This document shows positions 52,171-64,000 of a DNA stretch of 64,000 bases, one piece after another. This DNA comes from Corythucha ciliata (Eukaryota; Arthropoda; Insecta; Hemiptera; Tingidae). The notes under the pieces are model-generated. The model did not search any database, was not told the origin of the DNA, and was given only the letters and a program-made list of their open reading frames with translations. Position 1 is the stretch's first letter, and every line of letters begins with the position of its first letter. Position numbers and translations under genes: made by a program. Location: contig CM075943.1 in the NCBI GenBank assembly GCA_038030265.1, positions 16,368,001 to 16,432,000 of the forward strand, written 5' to 3'.

Positions 52171-53211
52171 TTACATGCCTCCTTCGTCCATAGCTTTGTT
52201 TATGTCGGACACGAGTCGACCTAGAGTCTCCTTGTACTCGGAGTTGGGCTTGAAAACGGTGTCCAAAAATTGGGGATTTCCGAAAAATTTGAAAACCGAA
52301 TCTATTCGCTGAAAAAAGTGTAGAGCAATGAATTATTACTTGAATTCTATCGAACGTTGATGAGGAAAGCGTTCAAGCTTGGGGATGGGGGGAGGGGGCT
52401 CTCTCCCAGTTTCACTTGTCTCACCGTATAATATGGGGATTAGTAAGTATATAAGTCTAAAGTAGACAGTCACCTGTATTGATTTGTCGGTCAAGTGTTT
52501 CGCGACGACCTGTTTCAATAGCGAGTGACTCTCGTTGAGAGCGGAGCACAAATAGGGGCGGTCGTAACTGAATTCCACTTCGTGAAAACTGACGACGGCC
52601 ATGGCGGCTGAATGGAGTTTGTTGCGAAATTTTTCGGCGTAGCGAATCTCGTCCTGACTGAATTGATCGTTTCGATACAGGACGCCGAGTTTAATGACGA
52701 CTTTTATGATGTTTTTGATTAATTTCTCAGACTCTTTCTTGTTTGATGACTGTTGGAAAGAGAAGAAAAAATACGTAAGCATGAAAGACCGTGCTAAACT
52801 TTATACGAGCCGTGCTAATGCGACCGGCATTTATGCACATAGGGTGATTCCCAGAATTTACTGACCCTGGGAAGAGTGAAACTTTTTTTTTTTTTTTTTT
52901 TTACACTCACGTATTGCTTAGCCAGACGATACAAATTGTCCAATAGACTGGCTGTAGTGTCGTCGATGAACATTTTGGCCATATTTTTATTGGCCATACG
53001 ACTAAGGATTTTCTTTTGTGCTCTGAGGCCGATGTCACGTGCTTTAAATCCTTCCGACATGACTGAAAAAAAGAAGAAAGAATAAACAAATGAGCGACGT
53101 TAGATGCTGAACCCAGAGCTCCTTTAATGAGAAACCTTAATGAAAATAAGCAAACAAAAATAATAATATAAAAACAAAAAAAGAAAACTCAGATGACTCA
53201 CCGTCTGTCAT
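52171..53211 (-). CDS. TNFAIP8-family protein (TIPE; Sigmar-like), four exons
   Basis: Inferred coding exons (minus): 53211-53202 (ten bases, ATG plus two codons plus one base), 53062-52911, 52749-52474, 52308-52171 (stop TAA at 52171-52173). Phases agree and give 191 aa; starting instead at the ATG at 53058-53060 in exon 2 gives 187. TNFAIP8 proteins are all-helical, with a hydrophobic cavity that binds phosphoinositides, and act in cell death, autophagy and immune homeostasis. Family marks: LRAQKKILSRMANK, SLLDNLYRLAKQY, KLIKNIIKVVIKLGVLYRN, FHEVEFSYDRPYL and the RIDSVFKFF tail. Length matches the family (186-198). Donors GTGAGT, GTGAGT, GTGACT; acceptors all CAG. An AATAAA lies a few bases after the stop. 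It appears intact. Confidence 0.92.
53202..53211 (-). CDS. TNFAIP8-family gene, tiny first coding exon (optional)
   Basis: ATG-ACA-GAC-G followed by GTGAGT, joining to an acceptor (TTTTTTTCAG) at 53063. The result adds four residues before the internal methionine. Plausible but unproven. Confidence 0.45.
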
Positions 53212-54940
53212 TTGTACGGTTTTTTTTTTTTTTAATAAATAAAATACTAAAAAAACAAACGGCAACTTAAAGAAAATAATCAGGGTGAATCCTACAAAAC
53301 AAAAGAAATTAAACAAATTAAAATATATAAAATCGTAAGAAATGCATAAGTTGAAATTTTAGTCATCCAAGTTGTCTCACACTGAATGTTATCCGTAGGA
53401 AGCCAATGATAGATCAACCAGGATTGAATCTCGCACAATGTAGACATTCTTCTAGGGTTCTGCAACAAGAAATACTGGCGTTAACCCTCCTAATGGCACA
53501 ATTAATTAGCGATGGAACAATAAAGCAGTAAGATTTGTCTTCCGAAATTGATTACAGTTACAACAGGTGTCAACCCACCCGGGACCCGTCGCGTCGTCTC
53601 GCAAATTCTTTTGAATCCTAGCCAAGAATAAACCTATGCGGCAGTGACCCTTTTCTTTTAATTCGAGTAGAAAATGAATAATCTTGATTTTTTCAAGAAG
53701 TTTACCGTCCTCACCCAGCCCTCACATTTACGGCGTTATACTATAAGAAACCAGCGGTTCAACTGTACAAGCCCTCATAATTTTGACATCTCCATAAATA
53801 TGAGTGTTTCGACCTCTGCCCCCCCCCCCCAACTCCAAGTTTCATGTTTCATTAGTTGAAGGAAGCTTGATGTTTGTTAAGAATTAGAAAGATCAGAGAG
53901 GATTCAGTCATGCTATGAAGCACGTGTTGGTTTTTAATAGGAAGGGTGTGGGGGGGAGGAGGAGATAATGAGTACGGAGTACACACTTGAGAAAGCACAG
54001 ACTTCCTTCCAGATCTTTTTCTCTCCATGCTTGCTTTTCCCTGTAAGAAGAGGGTTGTGGGGAGAGGGTGAGGTGGGAGAGTCTGGAGAGTTAAAAGTAT
54101 CAAACAAAATGCTTGAAATGAAGGGAACAGGAAGATTCTTTTTTATTCATAATTAAAGAAGGAGAAAGGAAAGGCGCTGTCGAACCTGATTACGTACTTT
54201 TGGATCACATTTGTTCCGGTGTAGTGCAAAAAAAAAGGTATATTCATAGTCTAAAGAACTCGAAAATCTTTCCTAAAATTTGAAAGTTACCCACGTTTTT
54301 GACAGTTAGAAACAGTCGTTTTGGCTACATCGTTACGATTGGCAGATATTATATCACTCATAGCGGGCGAAACAATCAAATTTTCGTGATTTATTTCCAT
54401 AGGAAGAATAAGCAGACTCTGAGGCAAGACCAGCAATCACACCGCAAAATTTTGAACTGAACGTCAAAAATTAGTAGCATGCTAAGGCTGGTTTCTGTTG
54501 AGGTCGGTCAATTTCCAAGGTTTTTTTGCCTTCAAGGAGCCAAACACTCGGTCTCTGAAGCAAAATCTCCAGTTTAGGAAGGCTATGCTTATGCCCCGCT
54601 ATTCTGGTTGGAATATCCGCTAAATAGAACGTTTTCTATGGCCGTTTTTTCTGTACCGATTAGGATCGTCGTTGATTAGAGGAGTGGGGTGGGATGGGGT
54701 GGCAGTCGACTGTTTAAGAGATGGCTGGAGACAATTCGAAGGTTTCTCGATAACACCTCTGCTGGGAAACTATCGTTTTACAGTCTTCTATTTCTGTCCA
54801 AAAACTGACAAGTTTGCCCTAGAAAGTGATATAGTTTTGGCGATACACTTGAAATTTTGATCCTTTGGGATTCCTTCCAGCCCCCCAAAGCCAAGCTCGC
54901 AAACCGTGGGTGACTACGATAGAGCCTAAATTCATTGAAA
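53212..54940. other. No gene recognised
   Basis: Upstream flank of the TNFAIP8-family gene. Long T run at 53220-53232 and a C tract at 53819-53829. No coding motifs. Confidence 0.35.
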
Positions 54941-54949
54941 TGATGCATT

Positions 54950-55690
54950 TCAATGAGGCATCCCGCAAAATTGGTTTTTCAGCATGCCAAACCCACGAAA
55001 TTTGGGGTTTTAGCGAGCGAAACCCACAAAAGATGGCGTTCTAGTGGACCAGAGTTGCGAAATTGATTTTGAATGACTTAATCCGCAAAACTGATTTTTC
55101 TACAGTATGCAAATTCGCCAAATTGTTTATTTAGTGACTCAGGCTCGCGTGATAATGGTTTCCTGGAATTGAGCTCTAGAAATTGGCGATTAAGAGCCAG
55201 AAACGCCAAAAAAATGTTTAGTGAGCAAAATTCGAATACGAATAAAGTTTTCGCGCAAGTGACACTCACCAAAATCTTTTTCAAACGACCTGGCTCGCGA
55301 AATTGGTTTTTAGTAAGTAAAATCTGTGATCTGGGGATTGGGTTCTCATTGAGACAGACACGCAAAAATAGCGTTAGGAGTGAGCCCGAATCGCCAAAAT
55401 GTTTTTTAGCTTGTCAATTCCACAAAATTGGTGTTTGAATTAGGCAAACCCGAGAAATTTGGTTTACAGAAATCAAAATCCAAAATATTGTAAATGTGTG
55501 AGTGTAAATTTGCGAAATTGGCGTTTTGGCAAGCCACAGAAGCACGAAGCAGCTTTTTAACCAACGAATTCCAATGTTTTTTTAGTGAACCAGGCCCGCG
55601 AAAATGGTTTTTGTGAAAATGGCGTTTTTGCGAGTCAAAATCGCAAAAATAGATCTTTAGTGAGCAAAATCCGTAATTGAAATTTGAAAT
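54950..55690. repeat. Degenerate array, inverse orientation (GAGCCAAACCCGCGAAATTGG)
   Basis: Fifteen or more diverged units of 35-50 bp around GCGAAATTGGTTTT, CGCAAAATTGG and AAACCCACGAAATT. Longest array of this type in the window. Confidence 0.6.
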
Positions 55691-55699
55691 ATTGCGCAG

Positions 55700-58600
55700 C
55701 TCTGCTTACTAGTTAAGTCAAAGTCAGCAACGTTCGCTTGTCTTCTCTTTCCTTTAGGACGTGCACAGTATAAATGTGTGAATATGAAAAAGGACGGGGG
55801 TGATTGTGCTTCCCCATCGGAAAACTTCTAACTACATACACCAATGATTGGCGTGGTGGCCATAAGTTGCCGCCCACCCCTCATTTTGAAAATTGCTCTG
55901 ATAGTGGCCTGCGATGCCCACCTGCGGTGCCTTGATTTGAGAAAGATTTGTTCACGGAGTGGGGGGGGGGGCGTCAATGGGAGGCAAACTTCAGTCAGTC
56001 TTCACCCCCTTCACCGAAGTGACAAGGAAGAATAATAAAGTACCCGGAATCATCATTTGGTGCCCTCATTTTCAAAATATTATCGAGAAGGACGTAATAA
56101 TTGTTTATTTTCATGCCAATTTGTCATTTACGAGCAATATAGTGAGTTCCGCGATCAAAATGTGGCTTATAGAACCCACTTTTGACAGAAGTTTTTTATG
56201 TTATGTTAAACGATGTGTTTAATCGTCAATTGTGGAGCCGAATTCGCTCTAATCGCCATCAACTAATAAAAGAACAACAACGGAGATAACTGGACAAAAG
56301 CGAAATTGGCACAGATTTCTTACAGTGGCATTTACAGTTTATTGTTTAACTAGTCTTTTATTATAAGACGAATCGTCAGTTTCTAGGTCAAGGTATGAGC
56401 TTGAGAGGAAAAATGGTGATTTTAGCGGCGGATAGTCATTTTGTTTAAAAGGAAACCTACCACCAAAGAGTCTGCTCTCGCTGGGACTTAGTCAGCAGAT
56501 TTTCGACCAGTAAAAACAGTTTTTGGGGGATGCAATCATGTGTTGGTTTTTAACGTAGTATGAAGTGTAACTAAAAAACAAACATGTGTTTCTGTAAAAT
56601 GGCGACGATACTGCGGTTTATAGGGGCCAAAGTGACGTTTTTCCAGCCAGTGGTACGATGATATGTTGGAGGGGGGGGGGGGAGTGGTTCATAGTCACTT
56701 TTAGAGGCTTGATGAGAAATAGTTCGACTTATTCTGTTCATAGTTGGCGGGAACTGGGGTGAACTGTTCCTGAGGGGTAAAATCGTTGGATTATAGCCCG
56801 AAATGATCATTTTCGTGTCCAGTCTCGGCTTGGAAACTACCATTTTTTCCGACATAGTTGAATCAAATTTTGATTCGAGGGAGACGGGATAGGGACTGAA
56901 AAAGTTACAGAATATCGCACTCGGATTCTCCAGGCTTGCAGATTTTCTGTGCCTCGTTAGCATCTTTCGCTATATCGGTCTGTGGTTAGAAGTCGGATTG
57001 GAACAAATAATATTCGGCACTACATCCTAAAATAAAAATCCCCCCCCCCGTCCTTTTCCTCTTAATAGACGCCATGGTTTACGACTCTGCCTCGGATTTC
57101 CCTTTTTTTTATTCAGGTTTATTTATTTTTGGCCGTCCCCTCCTTCCTATCACCCCTGGCAAATGATGTTGAACTTTTGAGTTGACAGGAATTTGAAAAA
57201 TGTCGATCCTCCCTGGAGAGACTCTTGTCTCTCGTGATTGCGGTCATTCCTCTCCGGCGTGACTCAAGTCAATTTTCCCCCTGGTCTTTCTAAAAGCCCT
57301 CGGGATTCACTTCGTGTAAAATTTCCCCTTCCCCTCCTACCAATCACCATTACTTGCGTAGCTAGACTGCACCTTTTTTTTTATAGAACACCATTTTTTT
57401 TAGGGACGATGATGATACATATATATGTACTATAAATTGAAAACGCCTCACCCTCTCCGCTCTTATGCATTACCTTGCGAATATAAAATTGACCCATTTT
57501 TTGGAAACTCGAGGGTGTATACGATGTTGGTGGAGGGGGGGGGGGTTGACATCGATTGATGTCACGGATCCCCCAAGGCCGACGTTCAGTAGAGAGGGAT
57601 CAGAATTATTCGTAGCTTCGTGGTATATAGTTCAAGAATAATTCATTTTAAGTAAGAATGAGGGATTAGGGAAGCGAGAGCGGTTGAAGCTATTAATAGA
57701 CTCGCGGGGACATTAAGGGAGTTTAATTATTGCTGGGGCGTACTCAATTAAATTGTGGGCTGTCTGGTCCATGGAGGATGCAAAATTCTAAAAGTTGTAT
57801 TTTTAATCTTCTCCGAGTGAACATTTAGGAAAGTAGCTCGAGGGAGTCTCGGATGGATGATATTGACCGCTTCTTTATGGGGCTCCTACTTCGAGGCGCA
57901 CCATTATTATTATTACGGTGGTGGTGGGAGAGGGGACATTTTTGTAGCGGAAACAACGAGTTGCCCTCGCGTATTTTTTTATGTAAATGATTGGCTAATT
58001 GGCATTCTCGAGTAACTTTTTCATCGTCAGTAACATGTGATTTGCATATTAGATATGAGCATTTCGAAGGCCCTCAGTAGCGCGCTATTCAGGAACTCCC
58101 AAAACAATGCCACCTTGTCCCTAGCCCAAAGCGCGGCTGTCTGCGAAAAGATACTTGGGAGTTGGGGGCCGTACAGAATTCGCTTTTCAGAAACAGTGAA
58201 AAGTGAGGGGGCTGGGTGATGGGGTACAGTGCTGTAACAATGAGGAATTTTATCGCTTTGGAGCACGTCGGGCCCCTACTCACCGTATGCCCGCAGACGT
58301 CGTTGGTCTCTTCCAAATAGGGTTTGACCGGAATGTTAATATCGCAGTCGGTTCACATTTCGTTTTGTGAATGCTCTCGTCAATATTTCCAGGAGAGAGA
58401 CCGTTAAAAGGCTTTCGAGGAAGTTTCTTCTTTAACGGAATTGATTTATATCATACCTTTGAATGATAATTCATTTTTTTTTTCTTTCACGGTTTAAACG
58501 TCTCGCCAACACGTATCGTGATTTTGAGAGGAGCACGGAATATTAAGGGAAGCTTATTTCCCCCTTCTTCTAAAACAGTTATAGCATCCGGTTTTAACGA

Positions 58601-58780
58601 CAAATGAGGAAGTTACCCATTTTTTATTACTAATCAAATAATTATTATCTAGGCCAAATTCTCATATTACTTCCTTTCTCAATTCACGAATATCTCTACT
58701 CGTACGTTCATATCCCTGAAGGGAAGAGCAGGACGGGGATAAACGACAACTGTTCGACAATTGGGGTAGCGCTCAAAAGC
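55700..58780. other. No gene recognised; several G/C homopolymers
   Basis: G or C tracts at about 55960, 56670, 57041 and 57537. Open frames present have no motifs or consistent splice sites. Confidence 0.35.
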
Positions 58781-58832
58781 CAGCCGGCATGACTAATATA
58801 AATGAAATGCACTAAAAAAAAAAAAAAAAAAT
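58780..58832 (-). mobile_element. HINE-like element 5' end fragment
   Basis: AAATGAAATGCACT followed by an A run, the inverse of the TTTTAGTGCATTTCATTT start of the other copies. Only about 50 bp recognisable. Confidence 0.45.
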
Positions 58833-58904
58833 GCAAACAATTCCTCCAGGTTTTGATTTTGACCGACTAATCAAACTTTGGAGACATTCGTGTCGGCTCC
58901 AACC

Positions 58905-59075
58905 GTTTTTTGGTTGGAGCTTCACTGAGGTTTGGAGCTTTGCTGTGGTTAGGAGCTTTCCTGTGGTTTGCTGCGTTGGCGTGGGTTTGAGCTTTGCCGA
59001 GGTTTCGAACTTTGCTGTGGTTGGACCTTCTTTGTGGATCGAATTTTACTGCGGTTTGGAGCTTTGCTGATTTTC
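58905..59075 (+). repeat. Minisatellite of GGTTTGGAGCTTTGCTGTG units
   Basis: About eight units of 19-24 bp, each with GAGCTTTGC or GAACTTTGC and TG(T/A)GGTT. Diverged but clearly tandem. Confidence 0.8.
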
Positions 59076-59089
59076 ACTTTCATCCTAAA

Positions 59090-60270
59090 ATTAGCGTTTT
59101 CCAAATTTTTAATTGCTGCGTACAATATGTATTCATAATATGATCTCTTATTCTTAATTTTAGCCGCAAATTACTATGGCTAAATTTTAGCCGCAAGTAA
59201 GCGTTTCTTCTCAATTTCCGCTGGGAATTAGCGTTTTGTCCCATGTTCGCTGTGAATTATCGCTCTTTCTCAAGTTTAGCTACAAATTAGCGATTTTCCC
59301 ATTCAGCCATGAATTAGGAGTAGGGCTTTTTCTCAATTCGAAGTTTCCCCCAGAAACTTCGAACTGCCGTGGTTTTCCTAATTTTTGCTGCGTATGATCT
59401 CTTTGTCACCCTTTCAGTCGCGAATTAACGAATTTCCTTAATTGTAGGCGTGATTTTGCCCTTTTTCCTAGTATCAGCCGAGAATTAGCCATTTCAACTT
59501 GGATGATCGTTTTTCCTCAATTTTCGCCCCGTTTTAAGGTCTTTTTTCAATTTCAGCCGAGAATTAGCGTTTTTCTTCATTTTTGCCGCGAATCAACGCT
59601 TTTGCTCAATTTTAGCAGCGATTAAGCGTTTCTTCTCAATTTCAGCAGAGAACTAGCGTTTTCCCCCATTTTCGCTGTGAATTAGCGCTTTTTCTTAATC
59701 TTGGCCGCGAATCAGCGCTTGCTCTCAATTTTAACCGAGAATTATCGATTTCAACTCAGCTATGGATTATTGTTTTTTCTCCCTGCCCTGTTTTATGCCC
59801 TGATTTAAGGCCTTTTTTCAATTTGAGCCAAAAATTAGCGTTTTTTCTTAAATGTTTGCCGCGAATCATCGGGGTTTTTAAAATTTAAACCGCAAATCAG
59901 GGCCTTTCTCAATTTTAGCAGGGAATTAGCGCTTTTTCTTGATCTTCCAGAAACTTCGAACTGAGGTTATCCTAATTTTTGCTGCGCATGATCTCTTTGT
60001 CTCACGTTCAGCCACGAATGAACTTATTTTCTCAATTTTAAGCGTGATCTTGCCCTTTTTCTTAAAATCAGCCGAGAATAAGCGGGTTTTCTCTATTTTT
60101 AGCTGCGAATTAGCGCTTTCTCTCAATTTTATCCGCGAAGTTTCGTCGAGAACCTGGGAATCATGTACTGTTCTCATATTCTCAATTACATACCGTGCCT
60201 CCAGATACCACGCGAATTAGTGTTTTTTCTTAATTTTAGCGTCAAGTGCGTTTTCTAAACGTTAGCAGCG
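59090..60270 (+). repeat. Long degenerate array of AGCCGCGAATTAGCGCTTTTTCTCAATTTT units
   Basis: More than 25 diverged units of about 30 bp (or multiples) spanning 1.2 kb. GAATTAGCG, TTTTTCTCAATTTTAGC and CCGCGAAT words recur throughout. Same unit as 8600-8920. Confidence 0.85.
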
Positions 60271-60299
60271 TATTAAGGACAATGAAACCTAAAAATCCC

Positions 60300-61240
60300 C
60301 ATTTCTCTTCCATCTTCGAGCTTTTTGGGGGCCCCTTCTAGACGTTGGTCGGCCCAGGGTGGTCCACCCCCTCTCACTCTCAACACCCCCTCCCCTTGAG
60401 TGAAATATTTGTCACTCAGTTAGCTCACATTGACGTTCCCCCCTCTTCCCACCACCAACCTGGTGTATCGGACTCGTGCTGATCGGCCTACCGAATGAAT
60501 CACGGTCGACATCGAGTCGAGGTCATTGGCGTAATGACTCACTGGTTGTTTTTTTTTTCAATTTTCCGGCATTTGGGTTTCCTTTAATTTTTTTTTTTAT
60601 CGTTCATTGTTCGAAAACTTGTGGGCTATGTACTTCTATATTAATGAGGAAGTTTCATGGGCCAGAACTTATTCATAAATTTATGTTTTAAGGTATGCTA
60701 AAATAGAGCATAAATCGTGATCCGTTCGTAAAATAATCCAACAGTTGACAAATACGCGATTTTTGAAGTTTTAGGTCATTTCAAACACGCCAGCTAGCAT
60801 GTTTGCGTCATAGGCGCTTTCCGAAAAAAAGCCACCTGTAATGTAGCTGTCGAAGAGCGGTTTGTTGTGTTTCTTTGCCTTATTTTCTACTAGAGCTCTC
60901 CAATAATAAAATAGTGGAGGATAAACAGATGAGCTATTTAGAGGCATGAAAAGGACAGAGAATACAACGACGATTACGTTGCGGAAAATGTTCGTTTTGG
61001 CGGGATTTCAAATATGCCAACTTTTGTTGAGAAATAAAAAATATTTCTGAAGGGTTTAAAATTTTTATTTATTTATTTACGTGGAAGGATTGATGTGCCT
61101 GATCGAAAACAAATATTTTTGGAAAATGTGAAACTTCCTCATTGTGTGGTGATGGCCCTTCTGATTTGACGAGTTTCCTCATTAAACTGTCAACTTTTAA
61201 AGGTTAAATTGATAATTTTTGGGTCAATATGTGATTCCCG
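60300..61240. other. No gene recognised
   Basis: AT-rich; no coding motifs, RNA gene or terminal repeats. Confidence 0.35.
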
Positions 61241-61249
61241 CGCTATGCA

Positions 61250-61625
61250 GGCAAGGTGGATTTCCTAGACCACTTCCAAGTCGCCCTCCGCCTAAACTTC
61301 GCACATAAATTTTGGCTCCATTTCTGCACCAATATTCGATTTCAATAAGTCTAATTGTATTCTTCAGGAAGTTCTACGGTGATGTTAGATCTTGCCTTTT
61401 CAAATTTTATCCCTAAAATAACTCAAAAACCCTTTAGAATTCGAATGCGTTTTAAGGTAATTTTAGGGACGAAATTTGGAAAAGCAAGATCCGACGTCAC
61501 TGTAGAACTTCCTGAAGATTAAAATTAGGCTTTCAAATCGAATATTGGTATAGAAATGGGGGCAAAATTTATGTGCGAAGTTTAAGCGAGGGTTGACTGG
61601 GACGGGGTCGAGGAAACCCGCCTTA
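61250..61625. repeat. Inverted repeat, arms about 170 bp, short spacer
   Basis: The left arm (61250-61425) and right arm (61455-61625) pair through CTTCGCACATAAATTTTG, AATATTCGATTT and GAAGTTCTACGGTGA with their inverses. Mismatches are scattered. Likely a MITE; exact ends not resolved. Confidence 0.7.
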
Positions 61626-61629
61626 ATAT

Positions 61630-64000
61630 TCACGGCCGAAACGTCACTTGATCTGGCACACTTCTGGTGATTTATCGAGCTCAATATTCATCGGCACGAG
61701 GCTCAAATCCAAGTTCCCTTGAGTACCTTATCCATTTTCCTGGCCGTAACGTATTGATACAATTTTTTTGGCACGAATTGCGAGCTTTCTGTTCGCTTAA
61801 TTCTACTTTAATGCGGAATCCACGAGGACGCTAAATTGCCTCTTTTAATGGCACATATTCAGTTCGTGGCAAAATATCCAGATCCGAATTCCGGCGTCTT
61901 TGGGTGGATTTTACGGGCCTTAAGTGCATTCTTTCATCTTCAAACGATCAGATTCCGGTCCGAAATGGCCAGTTCCATTCTGATATCTACCAGCTACTTA
62001 GCAGTAATGGAGTTAAATTATTTTTAATTGGGGGCCAAAATTAGAAGTAATTATGGGTTCCACAACATTACTTCGTTTTGAAGAAACCCAGTCGGCCAGT
62101 CGAAACGTTTTTTTTTTCTTTTATTCTCTCTCGGTTATTTAAATTGTAGAACTGTATTGTGTGGAGATTTGCTGGCCCTACTTTTTTGAGTCAAACAGAA
62201 CTTAACGCCCCGGAATTTTTTTAATTTGTGTAGAAAATGAGTTTTTTTGTAGATAAAAAATGGTCGAGGCTTACAGGCAACATCAGCCTGTTGGTTACAT
62301 GGTTAATCAAGCACTGATTTTCTAGAAAAGTGAAAACCACGATTAAAGAATTTATGTCGGTTTCTGGGGCTTTCGCTTACACGGGTTCGACTGTTATTTA
62401 CCGCTTGTCTGTTTGGACTTCGATAAAGGAGAGGGCCAAGGATTAATTTATCTAGAAAAACTGACCCGAAAAACCACCGCCAACTATACCAATAGTGATG
62501 GTGTGTCAAACCGTGGCTTGAATAATAATGTTATTGTTTTAAACCTTTCAATAGACTCGGTTAGACAACGAGCTCGAAAATTAAACAAAATTATTCCCCC
62601 CCCCCCTGGCGTTAAGTACTGCTCATTTCATGTATCAATTTGTTTAATAGCTGGGTGGCCTCACCGGGTGATTCTTGTGTAGGAACGATAATGGTTTTTC
62701 ACAAAGACATACATTTCATTGTCGAGAATTCTTTATACGCCATGAAAATAGGGTGGACGAAATTATTTCAACCGCATAAATTGATTCTTACGCTTTACTT
62801 TCGAAGAAATCCCGTTCAGTTTCTATATGTATTATACTTATAGGTATATAAATAAATATTAAGGTGACAAAAAGTCGGAAATGGTATCATTTAAATAACA
62901 TAAATGTAAATGTATTCCTCTTTTGATGCTTTGAACAGCTTATAAGTTATGACTCAAGGACATTCGCCCACTTTTTATTACTTTTTTTCGTATTTCTTTC
63001 TTTCCACAAGAGGGAGCTATGCAAGAATTGTCATGTATTTTGTTTTGTGTTACGAGAAAATGAAGAGTATTACGTTCAAGAAGAACACATTGCGCCATCA
63101 ATGGAGATAAGACATGAGAGAAATGCAGGTGAAAGCTTCCTTATAAGAAACAATAATAACGATTATCCGCCCCTTCCACCCCTATATCGATAGAACAAAG
63201 AGGAACAGAGGTATTTTATTTTTATTTTTCAAAGAAAAGCTCTTTACTCTTTCCCCCCGAGTTTGCGGATCGATGTCTCATAACCCACAACACGCGAAGT
63301 ATATTACGATAGAAAATTGGAGCGCCAGTTCAATTACGAAATTGATTGGCACGTGATTTTTTTCTTCTTCATTTTCAGACTCACAATTCTTTATAAAAGT
63401 GACGGTTAAAAAGTACTTCAAACTTCTCCCCTCTCGAGGTGGGCCAGGTGGGCGATACATCTGCACTCCCCTCCCAGTAAAAACTACTTTATTCTGCTTC
63501 TTCGTAATTATCCATCATTTTTGTGCCCCCCTCCCTTCAACACCTACAACTCTTTTTTCTACGTGGCCAGTGTTTCATTTTATAAATGGTTGCAACGACG
63601 AATTTGGTAGGAATGTTGACCTCGAGAAAATTTGCACCAAAAGTTGTCATTTCCCAAACACGACGGTTTTTTGTTTTGTTTTGTTTCCGAGCAAAACGAC
63701 GGTCCGTATTGAAAAGCGAAAGGTGTAAGATATCACTCATTCCACGTTTTTAACGGTCATTTTTGTAAAACAGTTCTGAGAACAGGTAACTGTCGAAATA
63801 CCCACATTTTTCTTCCATAATCCAGAAAAGGTAAAAGGTAGTTTACAACGACCTATGTATTTATTAATTGGTGTTTTCATAATTAATCCAAAACTTGATA
63901 ATTGTCTTACCTGAAATCCAAAAATTAAGCAAATTTTTAAGTACTCCTCGAATAACGCGCGTATACCGCTGGTAGACAGAAAATTGTACAGGATCCTCTC
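61630..64000. other. No gene recognised
   Basis: AT-rich sequence with C tracts near 62595. No exon chain or repeat ends seen up to the window edge. Confidence 0.35.

Noticed and set aside
62413..62682. 89-codon frame
   Set aside because: Interrupted by a C-homopolymer-coded proline run; no motif, no neighbours to splice to.

Overview
The window is eukaryotic nuclear DNA, most likely from an arthropod, probably an insect. It contains three spliced genes with GT/AG introns and consistent exon phases: an IkB/Cactus homologue, a PP4 regulatory subunit 4 (PPP4R4) homologue and a TNFAIP8-family homologue. All three lie on the minus strand. The rest is dominated by nested transposable elements. 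A hemipteran would fit, but I cannot fix the species from sequence alone. No prokaryotic gene organisation, CRISPR array, rRNA or intact tRNA gene was seen.

Region 1 (1-15.8 kb) is a transposon nest with no host gene. A foldback element with TA target duplication (561-7053) is split by a complete, young Ty3/gypsy LTR retrotransposon (1126-5009). This has 138-bp LTRs differing at one base, a TCACG target duplication, one long gag-pol frame and a -1 break near its end. It appears to lack a tRNA primer site. Instead, 12 nt just inside the 5' LTR are complementary to 12 nt within the LTR, as expected for Tf1-type self-priming. Elements with GTGCATTTCATT at both ends and a hairpin at one end (Helentron/HINE-like) occur at 5.1, 9.4 and 27.1 kb. 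The 9.4-kb copy carries a TA-flanked foldback, which itself carries a 137-bp CTG-flanked MITE. The 27-kb copy and the opposite foldback arm preserve the two empty sites. A tRNA-derived SINE at 13.2-13.5 kb also has an empty paralogous site, at 9.1 kb.

Region 2 (15.8-23.3 kb) is cactus: five inferred exons coding 390 aa, with an N-terminal DSG phosphodegron and six ankyrin repeats. The 3' part of the gene is tandemly duplicated (units 15839-17320 and 17321-18806). The outer copy of the ankyrin exon cannot be spliced in frame after the inner one.

Region 3 (23.3-37 kb) is repeat-rich. It holds a LINE reverse-transcriptase relic, another HINE-like copy, a perfect-looking direct duplication of exactly 1000 bp (27971-28970 and 30929-31928), and a DDE transposase relic that ends where the second 1000-bp copy begins.

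Region 4 (37-47.4 kb) is PPP4R4: 19 inferred exons coding 907 aa. The three N-terminal exons (47.4-46.3 kb) are separated from the rest by a 5.7-kb intron filled with a 3.56-kb foldback element and nested MITEs.

Region 5 (47.4-64 kb) holds the compact four-exon TNFAIP8-family gene (52171-53211), more MITEs, and long degenerate arrays of 30-45 bp units. Arrays of this kind recur across the whole window. The three host genes share no obvious operon-like logic. Cactus and TNFAIP8 proteins both act in immune or death signalling, but I read their proximity as coincidence.
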